From: Nitrosomonas sp. | GTDB lineage: Bacteria; Pseudomonadota; Gammaproteobacteria; Burkholderiales; Nitrosomonadaceae | Assembly (NCBI GenBank): GCA_021774265.1 | Contig: JAJFJG010000143.1 | Location: 1-44,315, forward strand | Direction of reading: 5' to 3' | DNA length: 44,315 nucleotides | In this document: one piece after another, positions 36,100 to 44,315 of the stretch | Layout: each line of letters begins with the position of its first letter | Position numbering within the stretch: position 1 is the first letter of the stretch | The notes under the pieces: model-generated | The model's input: the letters and a program-made list of their open reading frames with translations, nothing else | What the model was told of the DNA's origin: nothing | Database searches by the model: none | Program-made: the position numbers and the translations under genes

Positions 36100-37014
36100 A
36101 TGAATATAATCCTTATTTCGAATAATTCAGAGCGAGCAAAAAATATTGTGTTAACAAATACACATCTTGTTTTGGTCGCAAGTATACTTCTCATTATCTC
36201 TATTATATTAGCAATGGGGTTGAATTATCTATCATTGCGTTATGGAGATAAGATTCATGAACAGATTTCCCACTTGTTTGTTATAAGTTCTCAACAAGAA
36301 GAGTCTGATGCCCATGCTCATTTACATGATAATTTAGATGTTATGGCAATTAAGTTAGGGCAAATGCAAGCTCAATTAATGAGACTTGATGCTTTAGGTG
36401 AGCGGTTGGCAAAATCTTCTGGCGTTAAAACAAAAGAGTTTTTGTTTGATAAAATACCGGGCCAAGGTGGTGCCTTACCCGCATTATCTTCTCCAACGCT
36501 TCCAGTTGATGAGTTTCAACAAAAATTGAATGAATTATCTTATGTGATTGATGATAGAGAGGATAAATTTGGTGTGCTGGAATCATTGTTGCGTCAGGAT
36601 AGATTAACAAAACGGGTGCACCCCTCTAAAATGCCAATAGATACTGGGTGGTACTCATCAGGTTTCGGGTATCGTATAGATCCTTTTTCGGGGAGACGTG
36701 TTTTTCATGAAGGGGTTGATTTTGCCGCCAAAACAGGTACACCAATAAAAGCGGCAGCAGGTGGGGTAGTGATCTACTCCGCTCGTCATCCTGAGTATGG
36801 TAACATGGTTGAAATTGACCATGGGGATGAGCTTGTTAGTAGGTATGCTCATGCATCTAGACGCCTAGTTAATTTGGGGCAAATTGTATCAAGCGGTCAA
36901 AAAATTGCAGAAGTGGGAAGCACGGGTCGTTCCACGGGACCGCATCTGCATTTTGAGATCAGACATAAAAATGTCCCACAAAACCCATCTCGGTATTTAA
37001 AGAAACCGAGTTAA
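36100..37014 (+). CDS. M23 (LytM-type) peptidase or envelope regulator
   Basis: 304-aa envelope protein with one N-terminal membrane helix (~22–42), a coiled-coil periplasmic region (~60–110 and 136–165) and a C-terminal LytM domain. The zinc-site residues are all present: H203 and D207 (FHEGVDFA), H251 (RYAHAS), H282 and H284 (PHLHFEI). It is therefore probably an active peptidoglycan endopeptidase rather than a degenerate activator. It lies between dciA and secA as in many beta- and gammaproteobacteria and is followed by a strong terminator. Confidence 0.92.
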   Translation: MNIILISNNSERAKNIVLTNTHLVLVASILLIISIILAMGLNYLSLRYGDKIHEQISHLFVISSQQEESDAHAHLHDNLDVMAIKLGQMQAQLMRLDALGERLAKSSGVKTKEFLFDKIPGQGGALPALSSPTLPVDEFQQKLNELSYVIDDREDKFGVLESLLRQDRLTKRVHPSKMPIDTGWYSSGFGYRIDPFSGRRVFHEGVDFAAKTGTPIKAAAGGVVIYSARHPEYGNMVEIDHGDELVSRYAHASRRLVNLGQIVSSGQKIAEVGSTGRSTGPHLHFEIRHKNVPQNPSRYLKKPS

Positions 37015-37053
37015 CGGGGTTAAATTAATTTTAACAATATAAGAATAACTGTG

Positions 37054-37086
37054 GGGTAAGGTTAAGACCTTACCCTTTATTTTTTT
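37054..37086 (+). terminator. Intrinsic terminator after the M23 peptidase gene
   Basis: A perfect 9-bp stem (GGGTAAGGT/ACCTTACCC) with loop TAAG is followed by a T-rich tract (TTTATTTTTTT). It separates the peptidase gene from secA, so secA needs its own promoter in 37087–37177. Confidence 0.9.
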
Positions 37087-37177
37087 GACTAATAAAGGAA
37101 TGCCAATAAATTTAATAATCCAATAGGCGCAGGATTAATTTATGGCTTTTTAAAAATAGAATTTTTTCCGAGATTTC

Positions 37178-39919
37178 ATGTTTAATAATCTACTTAAAAA
37201 AGTTTTTGGTAGTCGTAATGATCGAATAGTTAAGCAATATTCTAAAGTTGTAGATACTATTAACGCTCTAGAGCCGACGACTGAAGCACTGTCGAATGAT
37301 GAATTGCGCGCTAAAACTGATGAATTTAAGCAGCGTATTACTGACGGGGAAATGTTAGATGCATTATTGCCGGAGGCATTTGCTGTCGTGCGTGAAGCAG
37401 GTAAGCGTATACTCGAAATGCGTCATTTTGACGTGCAGCTAATTGGTGGCATGGTGTTGCATGAAGGAAAGATTTCTGAAATGCGGACAGGTGAAGGTAA
37501 GACGCTGATGGCAACATTGCCAGCCTACCTTAATGCGTTAGAGGGTAGGGGTGTCCATTTGGTTACGGTAAATGATTATTTAGCTAAACGTGATGCCGCT
37601 TGGATGGGAAAGATTTATCAATTTCTTGGTGTTAGCGTTGGCGTGGTTTATTCACAAATGCCTCACGCTGAAAAGCAGGCAGCTTATGCAGCTGATATCA
37701 CCTACGGCACCAATAATGAATACGGCTTTGATTATTTACGTGACAATATGGTGACACATCCAGCTGAGCGTGTTCAGCGTGAGCTAAACTTTGGTATCGT
37801 TGATGAGGTCGATTCAATTTTGATTGATGAAGCCCGCACACCATTGATAATTTCTGGTCAGGCGGAAGGCGATTCGGAAATCTATGTGCGAATGAATACG
37901 CTTATCCCTAAACTTGTACGCCAAGAAACTGAAGACGAGCCAGGCGATTTTAGTGTCGATGAAAAAGGACATCAGGTTCTGCTGAGCGAAGAAGGCTTTG
38001 AACATGCTGAAGAATTATTATTAAAAGCTGGTTTTCTTGAGGAAGGTTCCAGTCTTTATGATCCCGCCAATATTAATTTAATTCATCACCTGAATGCAGG
38101 TTTGCGCGCACATCATCTTTATCTTCGTGATCAGCATTATGTGGTTCAGGATGGTGAGGTTGTTATTGTGGATGAGTTTACCGGCAGACTCATGGCGGGT
38201 AGACGTTGGTCTGATGGATTGCATCAAGCGGTAGAGGCCAAAGAGGGTGTTGAGATTCAAAAAGAGAATCAAACGCTTGCTTCCATTACTTTTCAGAATT
38301 ATTTTCGCATGTATCAGAAATTAGCCGGCATGACAGGTACAGCCGATACCGAAGCCGCTGAATTTCAACAAATATACGGATTAGAAACCGTTGTTGTGCC
38401 AACACATCGACCAATGGTGCGCAAGGATGGCATGGATCAAGTTTTTCGTACCATGCAAGAGAAATACTTGGCAATTGCAGAAGAAGCTAAAGATTGCTAT
38501 GAACGTGGTCAGCCTGTATTGATTGGAACAACCTCAATTGAGAATAATGAATTACTGTCTAAGTTGTTAGATAAGAAAAAATTACCTCATCAAGTATTGA
38601 ATGCTAAGCAGCATGCGAGTGAGGCTAATATTATTGTTCAAGCGGGGCGTCCTAAGATGATTACTATTGCGACGAATATGGCGGGTCGTGGTACCGATAT
38701 CGTGCTTGGTGGAAACCCGGAGCCGGAAATTAATAAAGTCCGTCAGAATGAGGAGTTGAGTGAGGAAGCTAAAGAAACGAGAATAGCTGGACTGACGAAA
38801 GAGTGGCAAGCTCTTCACGATGAAGTGTTGAGTAAAGGCGGCTTACATATTATCGGCACAGAACGTCATGAGTCACGTAGAGTTGACAATCAATTGCGCG
38901 GTCGTTCAGGTCGACAAGGTGATGCAGGTTCTAGTAGTTTTTATCTGTCACTTGAAGATCCTTTACTGCGTATTTTTGCATCTGATCGCGTGGCGAACAT
39001 TATGACGCGGCTGAAAATGCCAGAAGGCGAGGCGATTGAGCACCCATGGGTGACGCGGGCAATTGAGAATGCACAGCGTAAAGTCGAAGCCCGTAATTTT
39101 GATATGCGCAAACAATTACTTGATTTTGATGATGTCGCAAATGATCAGCGTAATGTCATTTATGAGCAACGTAATGAGCTACTAGAATCAACTCAAGACA
39201 TTTCAGACACGATTTCTGCTGTTCGTGAGAGCGTAGTTACAAACTTATTTGCCACTCATATTCCACCAGAAAGTGTAGAGGAACAATGGGATATCCCGGG
39301 GTTGGAGAAAAACCTAGTTAATGAGCTGCAGCTACATTTGCCAATACGAGAATGGCTGGAAAAAGATCCTGACTTACATGAGGAGAACTTGCAAGAACGT
39401 ATCCTTGATATTGCAAACAAGCATTATCAAGATAAGGTTGAACAAGTAGGTGTGGAGATTATGAGTCAGTATGAGCGTGCTGTTATGTTACAGAGCCTTG
39501 ATTCTCATTGGCGTGAGCACCTGGCGGCGCTTGATCATCTGCGGCAAGGTATTCATCTGCGTGGTTATGCACAGAAAAATCCAAAGCAAGAGTATAAACG
39601 TGAATCTTTCGAGTTATTTACGAATATGCTTGAGCAGATTAAAATCGAAGTCACGCGAGTGCTGATGACGGTAAAGATTAAAGATGAGCAGCAGGTGGAG
39701 GCTGTAGCTGAAGCATTGCATGCGCCGGAGAATGTGCAGTATCAACACCCTAGTTATGGTGGCGCATTAGGTGAAAAGTCCGATCAAGCGTCTGACGAAG
39801 CTGATAAAGAAGAAAAAATCCAACCATTCGTGCGTCAGAATGATAAGGTCGGGAGAAATAGTCCGTGTCCGTGTGGGTCAGGTAAGAAATATAAAAATTG
39901 TCACGGCAAGATAAAATAA
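37178..39919 (+). CDS. secA: Preprotein translocase ATPase SecA
   Basis: Motor ATPase that drives unfolded proteins through SecYEG. Residues ~80–225 and ~375–620 hold the two nucleotide-binding folds, with Walker A MRTGEGKT (102–109, K108), [13 protein letters not shown], and the second-fold [14 protein letters not shown] and GRSGRQGD. The preprotein crosslinking domain lies between them and the helical scaffold follows. The C-terminal tail has a complete zinc/SecB-binding motif (C897, C899, C908, H909 in [14 protein letters not shown]). 913 aa, full length. Monocistronic-looking, with a terminator before it and hairpins after. Confidence 0.98.
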   Translation: MFNNLLKKVFGSRNDRIVKQYSKVVDTINALEPTTEALSNDELRAKTDEFKQRITDGEMLDALLPEAFAVVREAGKRILEMRHFDVQLIGGMVLHEGKISEMRTGEGKTLMATLPAYLNALEGRGVHLVTVNDYLAKRDAAWMGKIYQFLGVSVGVVYSQMPHAEKQAAYAADITYGTNNEYGFDYLRDNMVTHPAERVQRELNFGIVDEVDSILIDEARTPLIISGQAEGDSEIYVRMNTLIPKLVRQETEDEPGDFSVDEKGHQVLLSEEGFEHAEELLLKAGFLEEGSSLYDPANINLIHHLNAGLRAHHLYLRDQHYVVQDGEVVIVDEFTGRLMAGRRWSDGLHQAVEAKEGVEIQKENQTLASITFQNYFRMYQKLAGMTGTADTEAAEFQQIYGLETVVVPTHRPMVRKDGMDQVFRTMQEKYLAIAEEAKDCYERGQPVLIGTTSIENNELLSKLLDKKKLPHQVLNAKQHASEANIIVQAGRPKMITIATNMAGRGTDIVLGGNPEPEINKVRQNEELSEEAKETRIAGLTKEWQALHDEVLSKGGLHIIGTERHESRRVDNQLRGRSGRQGDAGSSSFYLSLEDPLLRIFASDRVANIMTRLKMPEGEAIEHPWVTRAIENAQRKVEARNFDMRKQLLDFDDVANDQRNVIYEQRNELLESTQDISDTISAVRESVVTNLFATHIPPESVEEQWDIPGLEKNLVNELQLHLPIREWLEKDPDLHEENLQERILDIANKHYQDKVEQVGVEIMSQYERAVMLQSLDSHWREHLAALDHLRQGIHLRGYAQKNPKQEYKRESFELFTNMLEQIKIEVTRVLMTVKIKDEQQVEAVAEALHAPENVQYQHPSYGGALGEKSDQASDEADKEEKIQPFVRQNDKVGRNSPCPCGSGKKYKNCHGKIK

Positions 39920-39936
39920 TGCCGTGTGAAAAGATA

Positions 39937-39978
39937 GAAACCATGCGTCTATGTTAATTAGCGGATGGTTTTTTTTTG
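39937..39978 (+). terminator. Probable terminator after secA
   Basis: AAACCATGCG pairs with CGGATGGTTT (one mismatch) around a ~14-base loop and is followed by a run of about ten T. A second small hairpin (CACGGCA/TGCCGTG) overlaps the secA stop at 39902–39927. Confidence 0.7.
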
Positions 39979-40011
39979 CAAGGTTGATGGCAAATAGTTA
40001 TTAGAATCTCC

Positions 40012-40038
40012 TTGCCGATTCAAGGGTTATGGTATAAT
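40012..40038 (+). promoter_or_regulatory. Extended -10 promoter of petABC
   Basis: TGGTATAAT (40030–40038) combines an extended -10 TGn with a perfect TATAAT. A TTGCCG-like -35 lies 15 bases upstream (40012–40017). Start of transcription is expected near 40045, giving a ~110-base leader before petA. Confidence 0.65.
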
Positions 40039-40154
40039 GCCTCGATTTTACAATAATTGCGCATAACTTAATGGCGTCATACTGTTGCGATAAATGTAAA
40101 TAACTATTAAAATCAAAGTCTTGCACAAAATAAATTAGACGGAACTGTAAAGAT

Positions 40155-40772
40155 ATGGCAGATACTGGTAGCTTTAAAATTGAAGAAGAAATGAATAGTC
40201 GACGACGCTTTTTAGTTGCTGCAACTTCTGTGGCGGGTGGAGTTGCTGGTGTTGCTGTTGCAACGCCTTTTATGTTGAGCATGATGCCAAGCGAGAGGGC
40301 TAAAGCGGCAGGTGCGCCAGTTGAAGTGGATATCAGTAGACTGGAAGAAGGGTTGCTTTTGATGGTGGAATGGCGTGGAAGAGTTGTCTGGATTTTGAAG
40401 CGCACGCCTGAAATGCTGGAAACACTGGAAACACTTGAGGGTCAGTTGGCCGATCCTAATTCAGAAAAAAAACAGCAGCCGGACTATGCTAAAAATCGAA
40501 CGCGTTCAATAAAACCGGAAATTTTAGTAGTAATAGGGCTTTGTACACATCTGGGATGTTCTCCAGTATACCGAAAAGATATTGCGCCTGAAGACCTTGG
40601 CGCAGGTTGGTTGGGTGGATTCTTTTGCCCTTGTCATGGTTCAAAATTTGATTTGGCTGGTCGTGTTTACAAAAATTTACCGGCTCCAACTAATCTGGTT
40701 GTGCCACCTCACTTATATTTGAGCGACAGTCGTATTTTAATTGGTTCTGAAGAAAGTAAGGAATCTGCATAA
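40155..40772 (+). CDS. petA: Rieske iron-sulfur subunit of cytochrome bc1 (PetA)
   Basis: Accepts electrons from ubiquinol through its 2Fe-2S cluster and passes them to cytochrome c1. A Tat-type signal anchor is seen at residues ~15–45 (SRRRFLVAATSVAGG). Cluster ligands are C130 and H132 (CTHLGC) and C158 and H161 (CPCHGS); C135 and C160 make the disulfide. 205 aa, complete. Its stop directly abuts the petB ATG. Confidence 0.97.
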   Translation: MADTGSFKIEEEMNSRRRFLVAATSVAGGVAGVAVATPFMLSMMPSERAKAAGAPVEVDISRLEEGLLLMVEWRGRVVWILKRTPEMLETLETLEGQLADPNSEKKQQPDYAKNRTRSIKPEILVVIGLCTHLGCSPVYRKDIAPEDLGAGWLGGFFCPCHGSKFDLAGRVYKNLPAPTNLVVPPHLYLSDSRILIGSEESKESA

Positions 40773-42014
40773 ATGAGTAAAAACGCAATCATTGAATGGA
40801 TAGACAAACGTTTTCCATTGACTTCAAATTGGAAGGCGCATCTCACTGAGTATTATGCGCCTAAAAACTTTAACTTTTGGTACTACTTTGGCTCGCTGGC
40901 CATGCTGGTGTTGGTTAATCAGATAATAACTGGAATTTTTCTCACCATGAATTATAAGCCTGATGCGAGCATGGCGTTCGCATCAGTGGAATATATCATG
41001 CGAGATGTAGACTATGGCTGGTTGATTCGCTATATGCATTCAACTGGCGCCTCCATGTTTTTTGTCGTTGTTTATTTGCACATGTTCCGTGGCATGCTGT
41101 ATGGCTCGTATCAAAAACCAAGAGAATTGCTATGGTTGGTAGGCATGGGTATATTTTTTATACTCATGAGCCTGGCTTTTACGGGTTATATTTTGCCATG
41201 GGGTCAAATGTCATACTGGGGTGCGCAAGTAATTATTAGCATGTTTGGTGCAATTCCATTAATAGGTGACACGTTGTCACAATGGCTGTTAGGTGATTTC
41301 ACACTTTCTGATGCAGCACTTAATCGATTCTTTGCTTATCATGTTGTAACGCTGCCCATATTGTTAGTAACATTAGTTTTTGTGCATATACTAGCGCTGC
41401 ATGAAGTTGGATCAAATAATCCAGACGGCATAGAAATCAAAAAGAACCGCGACCCACAGACAAATATTCCAGTCGATGGTATTCCATTTCACCCATATTA
41501 TTCTGTTAAAGACATCTTTGGTGTGATTGGATTTTTGATTGTATTCTGCGCTATTATTTTCTTCGCGCCAGAGTTTGGTGGATATTTCCTAGAGCACAAC
41601 AACTTTATACCGGCTAATCAATTACAGACACCAGATCATATTGCGCCAGTATGGTATTTCACGCCGTACTACTCAATGTTGCGTGCGGTAACGGTTAATT
41701 TTCTTTGGATAGATGCGAAATTATGGGGTGTTATATTAATGGCAGCTTCTGTAGTTATATTTGCTTTCTTGCCATGGTTAGATAAAAGTAAGGTAAAGTC
41801 TATTCGCTACAAAGGACCAATATTTAAATTTGCTTTAGGCATGTTTGTCCTGAGCTTTTTTGTACTTGGTTGGTTGGGTATGAAGTCACCTACACCGTTA
41901 TATACAGTATTAGCGCAAATATTTACCGTTATTTATTTCGCATTCTTCCTGCTTATGCCTTGGTATAGCAAGATAGATAAAACAAAACCTGAGCCAACAA
42001 GAGTGAAAGAGTGA
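40773..42014 (+). CDS. petB: Cytochrome b of the bc1 complex (PetB)
   Basis: Membrane subunit carrying hemes bL and bH and both quinone sites. The eight-helix full-length form (413 aa) is present, not the split b6/subunit IV form. Heme ligands are H89 and H103 (HSTGASMFFVVVYLH) and H190 and H205. The Qo-site motif reads PVWY (294–297), with Val where many bc1 complexes have the Glu of PEWY. It begins immediately after petA and ends 3 bases before petC. Confidence 0.97.
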   Translation: MSKNAIIEWIDKRFPLTSNWKAHLTEYYAPKNFNFWYYFGSLAMLVLVNQIITGIFLTMNYKPDASMAFASVEYIMRDVDYGWLIRYMHSTGASMFFVVVYLHMFRGMLYGSYQKPRELLWLVGMGIFFILMSLAFTGYILPWGQMSYWGAQVIISMFGAIPLIGDTLSQWLLGDFTLSDAALNRFFAYHVVTLPILLVTLVFVHILALHEVGSNNPDGIEIKKNRDPQTNIPVDGIPFHPYYSVKDIFGVIGFLIVFCAIIFFAPEFGGYFLEHNNFIPANQLQTPDHIAPVWYFTPYYSMLRAVTVNFLWIDAKLWGVILMAASVVIFAFLPWLDKSKVKSIRYKGPIFKFALGMFVLSFFVLGWLGMKSPTPLYTVLAQIFTVIYFAFFLLMPWYSKIDKTKPEPTRVKE

Positions 42015-42017
42015 AAA

Positions 42018-42728
42018 ATGATGAAATTTAAAATATTATTATTCTTGCTATGTATGGTTCCTGTTGCTTTGTTTGCGGCAGAGCCAAGAATACCGCTTAA
42101 TAAAGCACCTATTGATACAGCTGATAATGCATCTTTGCAAAGAGGTGCGATAACATTTGCTAATTATTGCTTGACATGCCATGGTGCTAGTTTTATGCGC
42201 TATAATCGCCATCGCGATATTGGTCTCGATGAAAAGGCCGTGCTTGAGCAGCTAGTTTATACCGGGCAGAAAGCGGGTGATCTTATGCTTACAGCAATGA
42301 GAGAGAAAGAAGGAGAAGGCTGGTTTGGAGTAACGCCGCCAGACTTATCAGTGATTGCACGCTCACATGGTGCAGATTGGCTTTATACTTACCTTCGTGC
42401 ATTTTATAGAGACGATACAACTGTGAGTGGATGGAATAACCTCGTGTTTGATAGGGCAGCCATGCCTCATGTTTTGTATAAGATGCAAGGTAGTCAGATT
42501 CTGGAAGCTGATGACGATATATATACATTGCATCTTGAAACACCGGGTACAATGTCACCTTCTGAGTTTGATGACTATGTTGCAGACTTGGTAAACTATC
42601 TTGTATATCTTGGTGAGCCTGCAGCTAATGATCGTAAGCGTATCGGGTTTTTTGTGATGATATTCTTGTTCGGAATGCTAGGATTAACATATGCGTTGAA
42701 GCGCGAATATTGGAGAGATATTCATTGA
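42018..42728 (+). CDS. petC: Cytochrome c1 (PetC)
   Basis: Periplasmic heme c subunit passing electrons to soluble cytochrome c. A signal peptide (1–20, ending ALFA) is followed by the heme site CLTCH (C51, C54, H55) with MRYNR next to it. M149 in MPHVLYKMQG is the expected axial ligand. A C-terminal membrane anchor (~208–228, FFVMIFLFGMLGLTYAL) ends in KREYWRDIH. 236 aa. Last gene of petABC. Confidence 0.97.
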   Translation: MMKFKILLFLLCMVPVALFAAEPRIPLNKAPIDTADNASLQRGAITFANYCLTCHGASFMRYNRHRDIGLDEKAVLEQLVYTGQKAGDLMLTAMREKEGEGWFGVTPPDLSVIARSHGADWLYTYLRAFYRDDTTVSGWNNLVFDRAAMPHVLYKMQGSQILEADDDIYTLHLETPGTMSPSEFDDYVADLVNYLVYLGEPAANDRKRIGFFVMIFLFGMLGLTYALKREYWRDIH

Positions 42729-42786
42729 TAGCGCAAAATATTTTTTTATTGAAATTTACAAAGCTTATGTTTCAAAGTAATAAATC

Positions 42787-43386
42787 ATGATGACATTGTA
42801 TTCAACAGTCACCTGCCCATTCAGTCATCGTTGTAGGATTGTGCTGCATGAAAAAGACATGGATTTTCAAGTGATTGATGTCGATCCAAATAATAAGCCT
42901 GAGGATATAGCTGTCATGAGCCCGTATGGTCGTGCGCCTATCTTGGTAGAGCGTGATCTCGTATTATACGAGTCCCATATTATCAATGAGTATATTGACG
43001 ACCGTTTTCCGCATCCACAGCTTATGCCAGCAGATCCAGTGATGCGGGCACGTGCAAGATTATTTTTATATCGATTTGAGCAGGAACTATTTTGCCATAT
43101 TGGAGATGTTGAAAGTAAAGATCAAAAAGTGGCGGATAAGGCACGTGCTGTTATTTCAGACAATTTAACTGTCATTACACCGATATTTGAGAAGCAAAAG
43201 TATATTTTGGGTGATGACTATTCCATGTTAGATGTTGCTATTGTGCCATTATTATGGCGTCTAGAGCACTATGGAATTAGCTTGCCAAAGAAGGCGGCAC
43301 CTTTATTAAAATATTCGGAACGTTTATTTAGTAGGCCGCTTTTTATTGACGCATTATCAGCCTCAGAAAAAATGATGCGCAAATGA
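42787..43386 (+). CDS. sspA: Stringent starvation protein A, GST-fold
   Basis: RNA-polymerase-associated GST-like protein, 199 aa. A thioredoxin-like N-terminal half begins TLYSTVTCPFSHRCRIVL and the C-terminal half is all-helical. The P75-H76-P77 motif (DRFPHPQLMP) is the conserved surface patch of SspA rather than a glutathione site. In enterics it supports stationary-phase and acid tolerance. It follows petC by 58 bases and overlaps sspB by four bases. The start has two consecutive Met codons; either is possible. Confidence 0.93.
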   Translation: MMTLYSTVTCPFSHRCRIVLHEKDMDFQVIDVDPNNKPEDIAVMSPYGRAPILVERDLVLYESHIINEYIDDRFPHPQLMPADPVMRARARLFLYRFEQELFCHIGDVESKDQKVADKARAVISDNLTVITPIFEKQKYILGDDYSMLDVAIVPLLWRLEHYGISLPKKAAPLLKYSERLFSRPLFIDALSASEKMMRK

Positions 43387-43841
43387 AAGTAACCTCTACA
43401 AAGCCTTACCTGATTCGTGCTATATATGAATGGTGTATTGATAGTGGTTTTAGCCCGTATGTGGTCGTCAAGGTAAATGCTGAAACTCAAGTTCCAGTAG
43501 AATATATTAATGATGGAGAGATAACACTTAATATAAGCCATACTGCAGCAAACAATTTGGAAATTGGTAATGATGTTATAGTTTTTAAAGCACGATTTAA
43601 TGGTAGCTCAAGGAATATACAAATACCCGTAAATACGGTTAAGGGTATTTATGCTAAAGAAATTAACCAAGGATTATCATTTGCAATAGCAAGTGAAGCT
43701 AAAAAAGATGGTAGCAATGAATCAAATGAAGTCAATGTAGATGCTAGTCACGAAGCAAATGATGCAAAGGAATCAAGCTCCACTATGTCAGTCAAAAAAA
43801 AGCCAGCGAAAACTAAATCTCATCTTCATATAATTAAATAA
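43383..43841 (+). CDS. sspB: ClpXP specificity-enhancing factor SspB
   Basis: Adaptor delivering ssrA-tagged proteins to ClpXP. The folded N-terminal domain (~1–110) starts with TSTKPYLIRAIYEWCIDSGFSPYVVV and contains GEITLNIS. A flexible Ser/Asn/Glu-rich linker follows, and the C-terminus ends SHLHIIK, similar to the ClpX-binding tail (LRVVK-like) of E. coli SspB. 152 aa. Coupled to sspA by an ATGA overlap. Confidence 0.93.
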   Translation: MKVTSTKPYLIRAIYEWCIDSGFSPYVVVKVNAETQVPVEYINDGEITLNISHTAANNLEIGNDVIVFKARFNGSSRNIQIPVNTVKGIYAKEINQGLSFAIASEAKKDGSNESNEVNVDASHEANDAKESSSTMSVKKKPAKTKSHLHIIK

Positions 43842-43912
43842 ATAGTTTAAAATAGTCAATTATCAACAAGAGTTTATTGATGTGATTTCTTTTGTGTTAA
43901 TTAAGACAAATA

Positions 43913-43988
43913 GCCGGCATAGCTCAGTTGGTAGAGCAGCTGATTTGTAATCAGAAGGTCCCGAGTTCGACTCTTGGTGTCGGCACCA
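43913..43988 (+). tRNA. tRNA-Thr (anticodon UGU)
   Basis: A 76-base cloverleaf with encoded CCA. The acceptor arm is GCCGGCA/TGTCGGC with one G·U. The D arm contains AGTTGGTAGA, the anticodon loop is TTTGTAA (anticodon TGT) and the T loop is TTCGACT. The first pair of the anticodon stem is G·A. Follows sspB by 71 bases. Confidence 0.96.
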
Positions 43989-43996
43989 TAAAATCA

Positions 43997-44031
43997 ATGG
44001 CTTGCAATTAACCCGCAAGCCATTTTTGTTT
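43997..44031 (+). terminator. Intrinsic terminator after tRNA-Thr
   Basis: A perfect 9-bp stem, ATGGCTTGC/GCAAGCCAT, with a 9-base loop is followed by TTTTTGTTTTC. It ends the tRNA transcript. Confidence 0.85.
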
Positions 44032-44315
44032 TCGGGGTTACGCCGGGGTTACATTGAAATGGTTTGGCGACCATCACTGAGACACTCTTTTCTTTCTTTC
44101 CAGGCTATCAAATCAGACATTTTGTACCTGATTTGTGCTGACGGAATACAATCACTTTCTTTTTCTTGCTCCAAATGAATCAACCATTGAGAATGGTGTT
44201 TTACCAGCAAGCGAATAGCAGCTTACGACCCAAAGTATGGACTCCTCCAACCTAATGAAGTAGGTTGATATTTTTCGAACAACAACGAAAACAGAGTTTT
44301 TCAACAGTATCGGCC
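44032..44315. other. Non-coding tail, possible edge of a mobile element
   Basis: Starts with two close copies of CGGGGTTAC (44033–44041 and 44045–44052, the second within ccggggttac), and contains a 6-bp hairpin (AACCTA/TAGGTT, 44249–44266) followed by T's. The last bases (gagtttttcaacagtatcg) resemble sequence often found at insertion-element borders. A 23-codon frame on the minus strand (ending near 44053) has no clear family. No gene is called. Confidence 0.4.

Noticed and set aside
1..44315. CRISPR array or rRNA genes
   Set aside because: No series of regularly spaced repeats and no conserved rRNA segments were seen.

Overview
The window looks like a chromosomal piece of a low-to-moderate GC betaproteobacterium. 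A Nitrosomonadales-like lineage is my best guess, not proven. The reasons are the blocks RNase II-like–tonB-like–aroE–mtgA and dciA–M23 peptidase–secA, petABC followed by sspA–sspB, the classic yceD–rpmF–plsX–fabHDG–acpP–fabF–mltG run, and a PEP-CTERM-like exported protein. Most genes are core metabolism and envelope biogenesis. The accessory material sits in a few islands.

Layout. 1–4.0 kb: metH (B12-dependent methionine synthase) and a small unknown gene. 4.0–7.3 kb: an accessory patch with a shattered IS66 transposase remnant, a PEP-CTERM-like secreted protein with a duplicated sorting motif, a doubtful 99-codon ORF with a possible terminator, and a two-gene unit encoding an unknown His-rich secreted protein and an exported HbpS/GlcG-like protein. 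7.8–17.7 kb (minus strand): the fatty-acid/phospholipid operon, ending in mltG and an unusual three-module membrane glycosyltransferase (GT2 + GtrA + GT39/ArnT-like). 17.7–24.5 kb (plus): a Maf/YceF nucleotide pyrophosphatase and a czcCBA heavy-metal efflux system with intact CzcA proton-relay residues.

24.5–27.7 kb is the most interesting part. A perfectly spaced sigma-54-type -24/-12 element lies upstream of a small protein with a Tat-like signal sequence. That gene is followed by three tightly coupled genes: a PqqD-like (RRE-type) protein, an HprK-related kinase and a PF14907-type nucleotidyltransferase. This resembles the 'HPr-rel-A' cassette. I infer that the Tat-signal protein is the substrate, modified in the cytoplasm before export. 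No lasso cyclase genes or other RiPP maturation enzymes are present.

27.7–33.8 kb (minus): mgtE, mtgA, aroE, a TonB-family protein and an RNB-domain RNase. 33.8–35.6 kb: a heavily decayed TPR-protein pseudogene. 35.6–39.9 kb: dciA, diverging from an M23 peptidase gene, a strong terminator, then secA. 40.0–43.8 kb: an extended -10 promoter, petABC (cytochrome bc1), sspA and sspB. 43.9 kb to the end: tRNA-Thr(UGU), a terminator, and about 290 bases without a gene that may be the edge of an integrated element.
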